DNA of 64,000 nucleotides from Brachynemurus nebulosus (taxonomy: Eukaryota; Arthropoda; Insecta; Neuroptera; Myrmeleontidae): assembly GCA_035578155.1 (NCBI GenBank), contig JAPWDM010000012.1, forward strand, positions 15,535,619-15,599,618. Direction: 5' to 3'. Of this stretch, positions 36,961 to 46,307 are shown in pieces; within the stretch, counting starts at the first letter, position 1, and each line of letters opens with the position of its first letter. The notes beneath the pieces are model-generated. The model saw only the letters and a program-made list of their open reading frames with translations. It was not told the origin of the DNA and did not search any database. The translations under genes were made by a program, and so were the position numbers.

Positions 36961-37351
36961 TTGCTATGATTTTAATTATGATATATTAACTTTAACTGTC
37001 GGAAAATTGTCTGTTATGAACTGTTTACTAGAAGTAAATGAAGAACCTCTTGGCTCAACAAACCAATCACTTTGATTTCTATTGATTTCGGTTGGGATTC
37101 AAGTGATTCAGTAAGGAAAGTTCGAACATTCATCATCAGATCACTGTGTTTACAAATAATTTTTAAATTTGTAAAGGGTTAAAGTTTCTGATTAGTTTCG
37201 GTTTTAACGTGTCAAAGTATTCAAAAAGAATCATTTAATCAATTCTAAAAGTACGTATGTATACTTTAGTCTATGTATGCACAGTTAAATCGAGCGATGG
37301 GGGCCACTAGACGCCATAAAATTCATTCAGTCATACAAAAGTTTGGCACAA

Positions 37352-37373
37352 GTTTTTTTTTTTTTTTTTTTTT
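37352..37373. repeat. Poly-T homopolymer
   Basis: A run of about 22 T residues in otherwise plain AT-rich DNA. Confidence 0.8.
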
Positions 37374-38139
37374 AGTACAAAATTTAATGACACTCTTTTA
37401 TAGTCACATTATGTATTGTTACGATCTATTAATTTTTTACTGGTACTATTACATTTAATATTGAAATTAAATATTTGATTCAGTGTATAATAATAAATAG
37501 CCTAGCAATGTTAACAATAAGATATGCGCACATTAAGAAGATATGTAGCAGTGAAATGAAAGAAAGAAAGCATTCGATTTGGTGCAGCTAATTAATTTGT
37601 TTAGAAAACGAAATTTTAATGAATTAATCACTCATTTCAATCAATTATATTTAAATAATAAATAATATAATCAATTAAATATTTCATTAAATTAAGGGGA
37701 GGTTTACTTGAGAGTCCTTAAAAATTATGTATTTTTCTGGAATTTTTTTCTCAAGAACGGAAGTAAATATCCATTTTAAATTTTGTACACATATTTATTA
37801 AGTATTAAACTATACAAAAAAATGATATAATTATGTATTATGTAATAACTAGTAGGGAATGTTATTTAAAGTACCTATGTACCGGCACAAGATTGCCGTA
37901 AAAATGTAAATTTCTTAATTTTGTAAATTCATACAGATTGCCGTGTGAAATATGAAAATTAAAATTATAACTATTGAATTAGTTTTCCTAGCAACTAAAA
38001 TAATAAATTAAAATCAGTTTAATACTGAATTTCAAAAGAGAAACTTGTTTTTTATTTCTCAAGAAATTATTCGAAAACGGTATTGTGATACCTAATATAC
38101 ATAATTTTTTATTACTCATGCAGGAGAAGTACTAACTTG

Positions 38140-38492
38140 GCGCACACATTTCTGTACGCAAAATAGCTGTTTGTCCACTGTACTCTTCCCGCATACTCTT
38201 CCCGCATACTTTTTGCGTGTGCAAAGTAACTTTCCACACGCAAATTGATAATAAAACACGCAAAACCGCCTGTTCATTTAATAAATATTTCATAATTATT
38301 TCTATAGAAACCACCAACAAAGTAATTTAAACGATAATTAATTCAGAAAAAAAAGACGAACACTTAAAGAATATTATTTTAAAAAGTAATAAAAATAGTA
38401 TGTGCACCACGTGCGGGATTATCGATTGCCCCACTCAAGCGAATTCGCTTTCGTGGGCAATCAACAATTTCCCGCACTTATTGCACAATATA
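38140..38492. repeat. Dispersed repeat copy A with terminal palindrome
   Basis: Matches 50085-50425 in the same orientation over 'cgcatactttttgcgtgtg', 'ataaaacacgcaaa' and 'gaaaccaccaacaaagtaat' blocks. Its right end (38397-38492) is a palindrome centred on GAATTC, with arms of about 45 bp (TGCGGG and CCCGCA blocks). It flanks the large element's target site at a distance. Confidence 0.7.
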
Positions 38493-38552
38493 CTATAGGA
38501 ATATTTCTTTGTCTATTTTAAATTAATAAATATGTATTTCGTTTTTTTTCAC

Positions 38553-38611
38553 TATTCGGTATTCGGCCGAATATAAAAAAAATGACCGAATAGGCCAAAT
38601 ACCGAATAGTT
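38553..38611. repeat. Small inverted repeat
   Basis: CTATTCGGTATTCGGCC is inverted as GGCCAAATACCGAATAG, with an A-rich spacer. It abuts the MITE that the large element entered. Confidence 0.6.
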
Positions 38612-38840
38612 AGTCGATTAACCGGCTAAAAGTATTTTTCATACAAAATTAGTTATTAGTCGAGTAGGTAAATATCGAGCATTGAAAAATCGACTAATCG
38701 AATAAATTTTTAGTCGAATTCATGAATAGGCTAACCTGCATATGCAACTCTTTCAAAGCAATGTTTTCTTTTGAATTTAATTATTGACGTATAAAATTTT
38801 CAGTTTTTGGAATTCAATAACTAATTCAAATTAGTCGTTG
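38608..38840. mobile_element. Left half of the hAT-like MITE split by the large element
   Basis: Carries the GTCGACTAA-type words and the 'cgaattcatgaat...aactctttcaaa' block of the TAGTGATGTCGG family. Its sequence continues at 48937 after the 10-kb insertion. The extreme left TIR is missing. Confidence 0.8.
38835..38840. other. Target-site duplication, left (TCGTTG)
   Basis: The identical hexamer lies at 48931-48936. Removing the insertion and one copy restores a continuous MITE sequence in line with the other family members. Confidence 0.9.
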
Positions 38841-38934
38841 AGTAGAATAGCTGAGCGGGTTCTATGACACAGTAAAACCTCAATTATCCGGACTACTTTT
38901 TTGACCGTGTTAAGAACCGTGTAGTTTGGGGTCC

Positions 38935-39860
38935 TACTGTACCTAGTGTATGAATTGACCTTTGACCCGGCACGTACCAGGTACATGTATTTAAAATTTG
39001 TTGTTGACATTTGACCCCACACGCGCTCATACTGTAAGCCTTGAAATTCGTAAGAGATGAGTCACTACCCGCAATCAAATTAATTTATGTTAACCCATTA
39101 TGTGTCATCACAATTTACTTATCACAATTTGGTTTAGTGTTAACCCATTATGCGCCGGCACTAATGTAATTTTTGAATGTGAACCTAACGCATGCGCAGA
39201 CTGAATTTAAGTACACGACGCATGCGCAGACTGAATTTTAGGCCAAAATTTGATAGATGGGGTACACTACCGCGTCAAAATGTGGGGAATACCCTAACTC
39301 GGGGGTGGCCCCAAACTTTTGACGCCGTACTGTACTTAAATTTTTGGTACACTACCGTGTCAAAAGTGTCGACCCCCCTGGCCAAAAAGGTATCCTATCA
39401 CTTTTTGAAGCGTACTGTACTTATTTTGTGTACGTGCAAACCTTGACCCCAACACGCGCTTGCCTTAATTGCGTCATTTTAAACGAAAGGTACATTACCA
39501 AGTCAAAAATGTGGGGAATACCCTAACCCAGGGTGACCCCAAACTTTTGACGCCGTACTGTACTTAAATTTTTGGTACACTGCCATGTCAAAAGTGCGGG
39601 CCCCCGTGGCCAAAAAGGTATCCGAACACTTTTTGAAGCGTACTGTACGTGCAAACCTTGACCCCAACACGCGCTTGCCTTAATTGCGTCATTTTAAACG
39701 AAAGGTACATTACCAAGTCAAAAATGTTGGGAATACCCTAACCCAAGGGGTGGCCGCTAAATTTTGCGGGGCACTGTACCAAGCGCTAGATTTTAAAACC
39801 AGACTCCGGGGTCCAGATTTCTGACCGCTACTGTACTGCCGGAAATCGAGTGTTAACTGT
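38935..39860. repeat. Subterminal GC-richer region with TACTGTAC motifs and ~220-bp direct repeats
   Basis: Two direct units at 39261-39488 (228 bp) and 39489-39703 (215 bp) and a partial third to about 39770. Each opens GGTACA(C/T)TACC and holds 'ataccctaac', 'aaacttttgacgccgtac' and 'ggccaaaaaggtatcc' blocks. The octamer TACTGTAC occurs six times (38935, 39328, 39413, 39556, 39641, 39829). The outer end CAGTAAAACCTCAATTATCC and the inner end near 39840-39860 are roughly inverted, which could be an old pogo-type MITE captured in the arm. The mirror copy is at 47911-48836. Confidence 0.7.
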
Positions 39861-41000
39861 ACCTTATGGGGATTTTTGGTATATTTAACCTTGGAAAATT
39901 CCAGGAATTTTTATCAGTTTTAAAATAAACAAACAACTAATAATTAAATGTTTATTTTAGCTGAATTATGATCATATGACTCATATATGGAGTTTTTTTG
40001 GTATAAGAAAGATGACGTCATGGAATATTAATGAGTTAAAAAATTGTTTAGTAAAAAATATCACCCATTGTAGGCCTCAAGCAAGAAATTATTTTTATCA
40101 GTTTTAATACTTTAACATTTAACCTACAGTGACCAATTTTTTAGTTAACTAACAAAAATTCTTGAAATTTTAACAAGTTACAAAAAATATTACTTCTTAT
40201 GGTGCACAACACTTTTGAATTTGACTGTAGCACAAAACTGTTTCTATATCAAACGAAAATTATCTGAAATAATTCAGTATGTACATATGTATAGACTCTA
40301 TATATTAAAAATATTTTATGTATACACTCTGTATATTGAGAATAAGAAAGAAAATTTGTATATAATTTTAATTTTTATGAATACTAGTAAACGAATTGTA
40401 TAGCCATTTATGAATAAGTATTAAATCTAATTATAAAATAATTTATAAATATTGCAAAAAATTTGTTTAATCAGCAAAATCAATGTATATCATTTTAATA
40501 CTGATACATATTTATATTAGGGTATAATAGTATTGTATTTAACATTTTTAAACAGAATAAAAGTTCAATTTTTGGTTTTAAATTACTATAAACACGTCGC
40601 TTAATATAAAAATGATAACAGCATTGAGTTTTACTAAATTTTTAAGTCTGTAAAATCAAAATTTTTATAGACTAGAACATTTTGAATTTGATACTTTATC
40701 AATCATTAACATATATATAATATCATGTATATATAACTGGTGTATATTTAGTATTTTTAATAAATATTTTAGTATACAGGGTGTATCATGAAATATGCTT
40801 TTCAATTAGAATAATAAATTTCATAAGATTTTTGTTAATACTCTTATTGGTTAACGAAAGAAACTTTTTGCTGTAAAAAAATAGGGGAATTCCGGGTAAT
40901 AATTAAATAAAACGCACATATTTTTCTTTTTTTTTAAATTTTATTTATAGAATATGTATACAAAAAATTAAATTGCTTAAATGTATATATTACTAAAAAT

Positions 41001-41463
41001 CTATTTATTTTTCATATAAAATTTTTTTAAAAGAATACAGTTTTCTAATGAGCAAATTTTATCTGAATGGATCATACAGCGTCTTGAATAATATTCATCT
41101 CGCAGATTGGAAATCTTCGATACATCAAATATTTCCTCCAAATTCAAAATCCACGACCGGTGTTCGGTGTCATCAAACAAATTTGAAATCCATTTCTTCT
41201 TTTCACCGCCCTTGAAACTTCTTTAATATAGGTTTCAATATGGAATGAAGTTTTTTGTACGGAATAAATCCATATGACCAAGGTATCCCATGCCAATTTC
41301 GGCAAAGCTAACGTGCAGCAACCCGTTCATATTTCTTCGGCAACTCGTTGAAATCAAACGGTGCATCGAATATAAGATGTAATATTTCATCCGAATTTTC
41401 CGCAACGATACCAACTTCTTTAAAATAAAAAAGCTCCTTGATAGCCTTGTATATCAAGAAACG
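41001..41463 (-). pseudogene. Broken gene in left arm (mirror of 46308-46770)
   Basis: Exact inverted copy of the right-arm broken gene, with the same in-frame stop and the same frameshift. See the right-arm entry for details. Confidence 0.55.
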
Positions 41464-41626
41464 CTATTTTTTATCGCCGCCGTAGAACTGAATTTACTCA
41501 CACAATCCACAACTTTATATAAAATAATTAAAATTGGTGAGGATAGTTAATTTGTGGGATGTATCCGAAAATGGATACTAATAGCTATTACTAGTTGACC
41601 ATCAAATTACAAACTGTTAATAATAT

Positions 41627-41803
41627 TTAGCACATTACTGAGTACCATGTTCTTTTGACTTTAAGACCTAGTGATTTAAGGAATGCTAAATTTTCGGGTG
41701 AAATGTGTTGTCGCTTAAAAGTTTTACGTTTAATGATCTTAGGTTTCGAAAGTCCTTTGCTAGGTTGTCTAGTGGTGGACTGCTCTGAATTGTAAATTAT
41801 CAT
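41627..41803 (-). CDS. Small basic protein, left-arm copy (58 aa)
   Basis: Identical in sequence to the right-arm ORF at 45968-46144. The frame is open upstream to an ATG at 41956, which would give 109 aa, but the TATAAAA box at 41911-41917 lies downstream of that ATG, so the 58-residue start fits the promoter better. See the right-arm entry. Confidence 0.5.
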   Translation of the reverse strand: MIIYNSEQSTTRQPSKGLSKPKIIKRKTFKRQHISPENLAFLKSLGLKVKRTWYSVMC

Positions 41804-41910
41804 GGTTCGAAATGCAATTGTTATACCACGAAATTGTTTTTTCAGCGAAAGAGATGTTAACTCTTTGACAACCACCGGTAATTTGATAATATTTTGTGTA
41901 AGTTTAACTA

Positions 41911-41917
41911 TTTTATA
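41911..41917 (-). promoter_or_regulatory. Outward TATA box, left arm
   Basis: TATAAAA on the minus strand, directly next to the three 27-bp repeats (41918-41998) and facing away from the minisatellite. Drives the basic ORF if functional. Confidence 0.5.
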
Positions 41918-41998
41918 CCCTTTAACCATGATAATGTGTATGAGCCCTTTAACCATGATAAGCTGTATGAGCTCTTTAACTATGATAAGGTGTATGAG
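41918..41998. repeat. 27-bp tandem repeat x3, left arm
   Basis: Three exact-length units (minus-strand reading CTCATACA(C/G)..TTATCAT(A/G)GTTAAAG..) between the AP-1 array and the outward TATA box; mirror of 45773-45853. Confidence 0.85.
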
Positions 41999-42608
41999 TC
42001 ACTCCGGGGGCAAAATAAGTCACCCCGGGAGCAAAATGAGTCACTCCGGGAGCTAAATGAGTCACTCCGGGAGCTAAATGAGTCACTCCGGGAGCTAAAT
42101 GAGTCACTCCGGGAGCAAAATGAGTCACTCCGGGAGCTGAATGAGTCACTCCGGGAGCAAAATGAGTCACTCCGGGAGCTAAATGAGTCACTCCTGGAAC
42201 AAAATGAGTCACCCCGGGAGCAAAATGAGTCACTCCGGGAGCTAAATGAGTCACCCCGGGAACAAAATGAGTCACCTCGGGAGCAAAATGAGTCACTCCG
42301 GGTGCTAAATGAGTCACTCCGGGAGCAAAATGAGTCACTCCGGGGTAAAATGAGTAACTCCGGGAGCAAAATGAGTCACTCCGGTAGCAAAATGAGTCAC
42401 TCCGGGAGCAAAATGAGTCACTCCGGGAGCAAAATGAGTCACTCCGGGAGCAATATGAGTCACTCCGGGAGCAAAATGAGTCACTCCGGGAACAAAATGA
42501 GTCACTCCGGGAGCAAAATGAGTCACTCCGGGAGCAAAATGAGTCACTCCGGGAGCAAAATGAGTCACTCCGGTAGCAAAATGAGTCACTCCGGGAGCAT
42601 GTGAGTCA
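41999..42608. repeat. 21-bp minisatellite, left array (~29 units), each with an AP-1 site
   Basis: The unit reads GAGTCACTCCGGGAGCAAAAT with variants (GAGCTAAAT, GAACAAAAT, CCCCGGG). Almost every unit junction forms TGAGTCA, the perfect AP-1/TRE site. The array sits directly upstream of the TATA box of the zinc-finger gene. Since 21 is divisible by three, several frames are open on both strands. The longest + frame (41894-42604) opens at TTG, with no ATG until well inside the array, so I read it as an incidental ORF. Confidence 0.9.
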
Positions 42609-42731
42609 CTCGTTGGAGTCAAATGAGTAGCCCGGTGAAGCAAATGAGCTAAGTATATATAAGTAGAGAAGCAATAAATCTTTGAACAGTTATTCATTTA
42701 CTAGCGAACGCTTCAGACCTCCCGCTGAACG
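42609..42731 (+). promoter_or_regulatory. Core promoter of the zinc-finger gene
   Basis: TATATAAG at 42656-42663, 69 bases before the ATG. A start about 25-30 nt downstream of the TATA box would fall near 42686-42695 ('cagttattcattt'). The inverted repeat ends within this TATA box, so the enhancer array and TATA box are arm-encoded while the leader is core-specific. Confidence 0.65.
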
Positions 42732-43712
42732 ATGTATAATTGTGATTTTTGTGGTAAAGCATTTACGCGAAAGTCTAATCTTTCTAGACACTTAAATGCT
42801 CAACATAATTCGTTAAGCAATATTAATGATGGTACGATTGGAAAGAATGATAACTCATCAAGCAAATTCATACCATATGATGCTAATAATAAAACACCTG
42901 ATGATATCCCTATATCTAGATTTGATGATAATGATGATGAAAATACATCTCAACTACAGCATGATATTGATTACTCTGAAGCAATCTTGAATCCGTTTGA
43001 CCAAAAAAGGATAGATGCTGCAACTGAAGCCATTCAAACCAAATTTAACTCTTTGAAAAGAGGAGAAAACCGTCGTCAATCTGAAAACGAGAAAGATAGT
43101 TGGTCTAATGAATGTAAGCAAGTAAATCGCTTAACAGCAATTAATAACAATTGCAATGAAACAACCTCCTCTTCACAACTAACTAAACTTCTAGGAACTG
43201 CTTTAGATATTATAATGTTAAAAGAGGTTCGAAACGCTGACTCGGAAAATGAAGCGAAAATTGTCAATCAGGTTAAACCAATAAGCTTAAAACGTCATAT
43301 AGCTTCAAATGAAAATGTCGAAAACGGGGTCTTAGCTAAGCATTTTAAACAAGACAACTTGAGAGAGTTTAGAAATGTTAACATACAATCGAACAAAATT
43401 AAATACTGGCATAATCCTAATACTTTAATAGATGAATTACAACGTTTATACGAGACTTCAGAGACTGGTGAAAAAATACTCAGTATTATTCGAAGTTTAG
43501 AGGAAAATAAAAATATGTTGTTGTTTAACGTATACGATCGAGAAGATTTAATCAAAGAGTTAAATGCTTTAAAAGAAACTACTGTTGGTCGAGAAATATT
43601 CTCTATACTTCGCGAACTTCAAAAGGCTGATGTTATTGAACCACTAGGTGATTATCTGGATGAAACTGATAAAGAAGATGCTAGCGATTATGATGATGAT
43701 GATGATGATTAA
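42732..43712 (+). CDS. Single C2H2 zinc-finger protein, core gene 1 (326 aa)
   Basis: ATG to TAA, one exon. Residues 2-25 form one C2H2 finger: C4-X2-C7-X12-H20-X4-H25, with the typical CGKAF core and SNLSRH helix. The middle is polar and Asn/Ser-rich. Near the C-terminus two similar helical segments repeat (232-258, starting LIDELQRL; 273-299, starting LIKELNAL; shared pattern LI-EL--L-ET--G--I-SI-R-L). It ends in an acidic Asp run. One finger alone usually gives weak DNA binding, so the repeats may mediate self-association. This is a structural inference; I do not recognise the family. It is transcribed from the left-arm AP-1/TATA promoter and convergent with core gene 2. AATAAA signals lie about 145 nt downstream (near 43857). 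Confidence 0.8.
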   Translation: MYNCDFCGKAFTRKSNLSRHLNAQHNSLSNINDGTIGKNDNSSSKFIPYDANNKTPDDIPISRFDDNDDENTSQLQHDIDYSEAILNPFDQKRIDAATEAIQTKFNSLKRGENRRQSENEKDSWSNECKQVNRLTAINNNCNETTSSSQLTKLLGTALDIIMLKEVRNADSENEAKIVNQVKPISLKRHIASNENVENGVLAKHFKQDNLREFRNVNIQSNKIKYWHNPNTLIDELQRLYETSETGEKILSIIRSLEENKNMLLFNVYDREDLIKELNALKETTVGREIFSILRELQKADVIEPLGDYLDETDKEDASDYDDDDDD

Positions 43713-43999
43713 TTGATTATCCACACTAAGAATTTACTGAATTTTGAAGAACACCACCGTATAAGAAGCAGCAGTTATCCCTCATTGAAGTGTATATTTT
43801 ATTTTTATATTTTTTAACCCTGTAAGATAAAAAGGTTTTTTTTTTTTTTTTTTTTCAAATAAATAACACATATATGTAAATAATTATTGTTCTTTATTTT
43901 TAAAATATAAGTATGAATATAAAATATTTTCACAGTAAATGTATATGTAATATTTTTTACAATAAATGTATATGAAATATTTTTTACAATAAATAAATA
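43713..43999. terminator. Shared 3' region between the convergent core genes
   Basis: 287 bp, very AT-rich, with AATAAA near 43857 (+) and TTTATT words on the minus strand near 43890. Plausible back-to-back poly(A) sites. A tandem 'cagtaaatgtatatg(t/a)aatattttttacaataaa' duplication lies at about 43931-43994. Confidence 0.5.
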
Positions 44000-44602
44000 T
44001 TAAAAATTGTATGATTTGTTTATATATTCAATAACGCCCGAACGTAACTGTTTCATGTTTTCAGGTAACTGATCCCATACTTGACAAATTCGTTGTGCAT
44101 ATTCGGGTATCATATATGCATACAGATGTTGCACCCAAATATCATATTTCAATAGTTGTTTTGTTAAGTATAATAACATATCGAAATTTCTGACTTTTGT
44201 ATACAAATAAGGATGAGTCAGAAATATGTCTTCAACGTGTGAAATCCGTGTTGCAAATGTCAATGGTTCACCAACAGGCGGTTGAAAGTTTTCCTCCATT
44301 TTCACACCATTCTTGCACATTTCACAGCGAATTTTCAAACCAGGTGGTTCATCAATATGATCTTGTGGCCATGGTCGATTATAATGCTTAAAACATGGTT
44401 CACATTCTTGAAACATGGCTCGATAATAGGATGGTAACCAAATCCAGGCGCGTTGTATGATTTTCGCACCATAACTTTTCAGCACATTCAAACTGATCCA
44501 CTTGTAGATTTGAAGAAATGTTTCCAAAGTCAGTTCGTTCAGTAGCATTGGTTCACGTTCGAAAAATTCACCAATTGAAACATCCATTTTATCCCACTCC
44601 AT
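44000..44602 (-). CDS. Cysteine-motif protein, core gene 2 (200 aa)
   Basis: ATG at 44602 to a stop at 44000. An upstream in-frame GTG (44626) is not a likely eukaryotic start. Features: acidic N-terminus, amphipathic segment 29-60, a CX2C-X22-CX2C zinc-ribbon-like motif (C67, C70, C93, C96) and an aromatic-rich C-terminal half (about 125-170, many Tyr/Phe/Leu). No signal peptide or membrane helix stands out. I do not recognise the family. The intact frame next to a strong promoter suggests selection or recent activity. The TATA box is only about 25-34 nt upstream of the ATG, so the mRNA would be almost leaderless, or would start translation at M6 (44587). Confidence 0.75.
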   Translation of the reverse strand: MEWDKMDVSIGEFFEREPMLLNELTLETFLQIYKWISLNVLKSYGAKIIQRAWIWLPSYYRAMFQECEPCFKHYNRPWPQDHIDEPPGLKIRCEMCKNGVKMEENFQPPVGEPLTFATRISHVEDIFLTHPYLYTKVRNFDMLLYLTKQLLKYDIWVQHLYAYMIPEYAQRICQVWDQLPENMKQLRSGVIEYINKSYNF

Positions 44603-44678
44603 TGATTCCGGTTCAGACAATTTCACATATATACTTAGCTCATTTGCTTCACCGGGCTACTCATTTGACTCCAACGGG
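44603..44678 (-). promoter_or_regulatory. Core promoter of core gene 2
   Basis: AAGTATATATGTG (minus strand); the TATA element is at about 44627-44636. Up to this TATA element the sequence equals the promoter of core gene 1, because it is the inner end of the inverted repeat. Confidence 0.6.
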
Positions 44679-45772
44679 TGACTCATTTTGCTCCCGAAGT
44701 GACTCATTTTGCTCCCGGAGTGACTCATTTCGCTCCCGGAGTGACTCATTTGGCTCCCGGAATGACTCATTTTACTCCCGGAGTGACTCATTTTGTTCCC
44801 GGAGTGACTCATTTTGCTCCCGGAGTGACTCATATTGCTCCCGGAGTGACTCATTTTGCTCCCGGAGTGACTCATTTTGCTCCCGGAGTGACTCATTTTG
44901 CTCCCGGAGTGACTCATTTTGCTCCCGGAGTGACTCATTTTGCTCCCAGAGTGACTCATTTTGTTCCCGGAGTGACTCATTTTGCTCCCGGAGTGACTCA
45001 TATTGCTCCCGGAGTGACTCATTTGGCTCCCGGAATGACTCATTTTACTCCCGGAGTGACTCATTTTGTTCCCGGAGTGACTCATTTTGCTCCCGGAGTG
45101 ACTCATATTGCTCCCGGAGTGACTCATTTTGCTCCCGGAGTGACTCATTTTGCTCCCGGAGTGACTCATTTTGCTCCCGGAGTGACTCATTTTGCTACCG
45201 GAGTGACTCATTTTGCTCCCGGAGTGACTCATTTTGCTCCCGGAGTGACTCATTTTGCTCCCAGAGTGACTCATTTTGTTCCCGGAGTGACTCATTTTGC
45301 TCCCGGAGTGACTCATATTGCTCCCGGAGTGACTCATTTTGCTCCCGGAGTGACTCATTTTGCTCCCGGAGTGACTCATTTTGCTACCGGAGTGACTCAT
45401 TTTGCTCCCGGAGTTACTCATTTTACCCCGGAGTGACTCATTTTGCTCCCGGAGTGACTCATTTAGCACCCGGAGTGACTCATTTTGCTCCCGAGGTGAC
45501 TCATTTTGTTCCCGGGGTGACTCATTTAGCTCCCGGAGTGACTCATTTTGCTCCCGGGGTGACTCATTTTGTTCCAGGAGTGACTCATTTAGCTCCCGGA
45601 GTGACTCATTTTGCTCCCGGAGTGACTCATTCAGCTCCCGGAGTGACTCATTTTGCTCCCGGAGTGACTCATTTAGCTCCCGGAGTGACTCATTTAGCTC
45701 CCGGAGTGACTCATTTAGCTCCCGGAGTGACTCATTTTGCTCCCGGGGTGACTTATTTTGCCCCCGGAGTGA
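44679..45772. repeat. 21-bp minisatellite, right array (~52 units), each with an AP-1 site
   Basis: Same unit as the left array in inverse (TGACTCATTTTGCTCCCGGAG). The outer half mirrors the left array variant by variant; the inner half holds extra units. A higher-order block (..CATATTGCT, CATTTGGCT..AATGACT, CATTTTACT, CATTTTGTT..) occurs near 44737-44840 and again near 45000-45115, showing segmental duplication within the array. The 425- and 406-residue ORFs through it are incidental. Confidence 0.9.
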
Positions 45773-45853
45773 CTCATACACCTTATCATAGTTAAAGAGC
45801 TCATACAGCTTATCATGGTTAAAGGGCTCATACACATTATCATGGTTAAAGGG
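45773..45853. repeat. 27-bp tandem repeat x3, right arm
   Basis: Units 45773-45799, 45800-45826 and 45827-45853, each CTCATACA(C/G)(C/A/T)TTATCAT(A/G)GTT then AAAG(A/G)G, between the AP-1 array and the outward TATA box. Confidence 0.85.
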
Positions 45854-45860
45854 TATAAAA
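45854..45860 (+). promoter_or_regulatory. Outward TATA box, right arm
   Basis: TATAAAA directly after the third 27-bp unit. A transcription start near 45885 would place ATG 45968 first in the message. Confidence 0.5.
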
Positions 45861-45967
45861 TAGTTAAACTTACACAAAATATTATCAAATTACCGGTGGT
45901 TGTCAAAGAGTTAACATCTCTTTCGCTGAAAAAACAATTTCGTGGTATAACAATTGCATTTCGAACC

Positions 45968-46144
45968 ATGATAATTTACAATTCAGAGCAGTCCACCACT
46001 AGACAACCTAGCAAAGGACTTTCGAAACCTAAGATCATTAAACGTAAAACTTTTAAGCGACAACACATTTCACCCGAAAATTTAGCATTCCTTAAATCAC
46101 TAGGTCTTAAAGTCAAAAGAACATGGTACTCAGTAATGTGCTAA
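45968..46144 (+). CDS. Small basic protein, right-arm copy (58 aa)
   Basis: ATG in good context (ACCATGA) to TAA at 46142-46144. The peptide is Lys/Arg-rich in its middle (IIKRKTFKRQ) followed by ISPENLAFLKSLGLKVKR. The frame runs open from ATG 45815, giving 109 aa, but that start precedes the TATA box. Present identically in both arms, so the element carries two copies. A small basic protein could bind nucleic acid; this is inferred from charge only. Family not recognised. Confidence 0.5.
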   Translation: MIIYNSEQSTTRQPSKGLSKPKIIKRKTFKRQHISPENLAFLKSLGLKVKRTWYSVMC

Positions 46145-46307
46145 ATATTATTAACAGTTTGTAATTTGATGGTCAACTAGTAATAGCTATTAGTATCCAT
46201 TTTCGGATACATCCCACAAATTAACTATCCTCACCAATTTTAATTATTTTATATAAAGTTGTGGATTGTGTGAGTAAATTCAGTTCTACGGCGGCGATAA
46301 AAAATAG

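Larger units (their letters stand above)
38841..42660 (+). repeat. Left terminal inverted repeat (3820 bp)
   Basis: Reverse complement of 44627-48930 apart from the minisatellite copy number and about three substitutions (seen near 39212, 39217-39225 and 39370). The inner boundary is at AAGTATATAT, i.e. inside the TATA box of the core gene. Confidence 0.93.

Noticed and set aside
41894..42604. 236-residue repetitive ORF over the left minisatellite, and its 406-residue counterpart at 44657-45877 (-)
   Set aside because: The frame opens at TTG with no ATG before the array, several frames on both strands are open because the unit is 21 bp, and the array sits in promoter position.
41999..42608. 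CRISPR-like array
   Set aside because: Units are contiguous 21-mers with no unique spacers, in an insect-type genome.
44603..44626. Upstream start for core gene 2 at 44626
   Set aside because: That codon is GTG; the first ATG in frame is 44602, and the region overlaps the TATA box.
44518..45795. 425-residue ORF of SDSFCSR repeats on the + strand
   Set aside because: Same artefact of a 21-bp unit; it also overlaps the promoter and the start of core gene 2 on the opposite strand.
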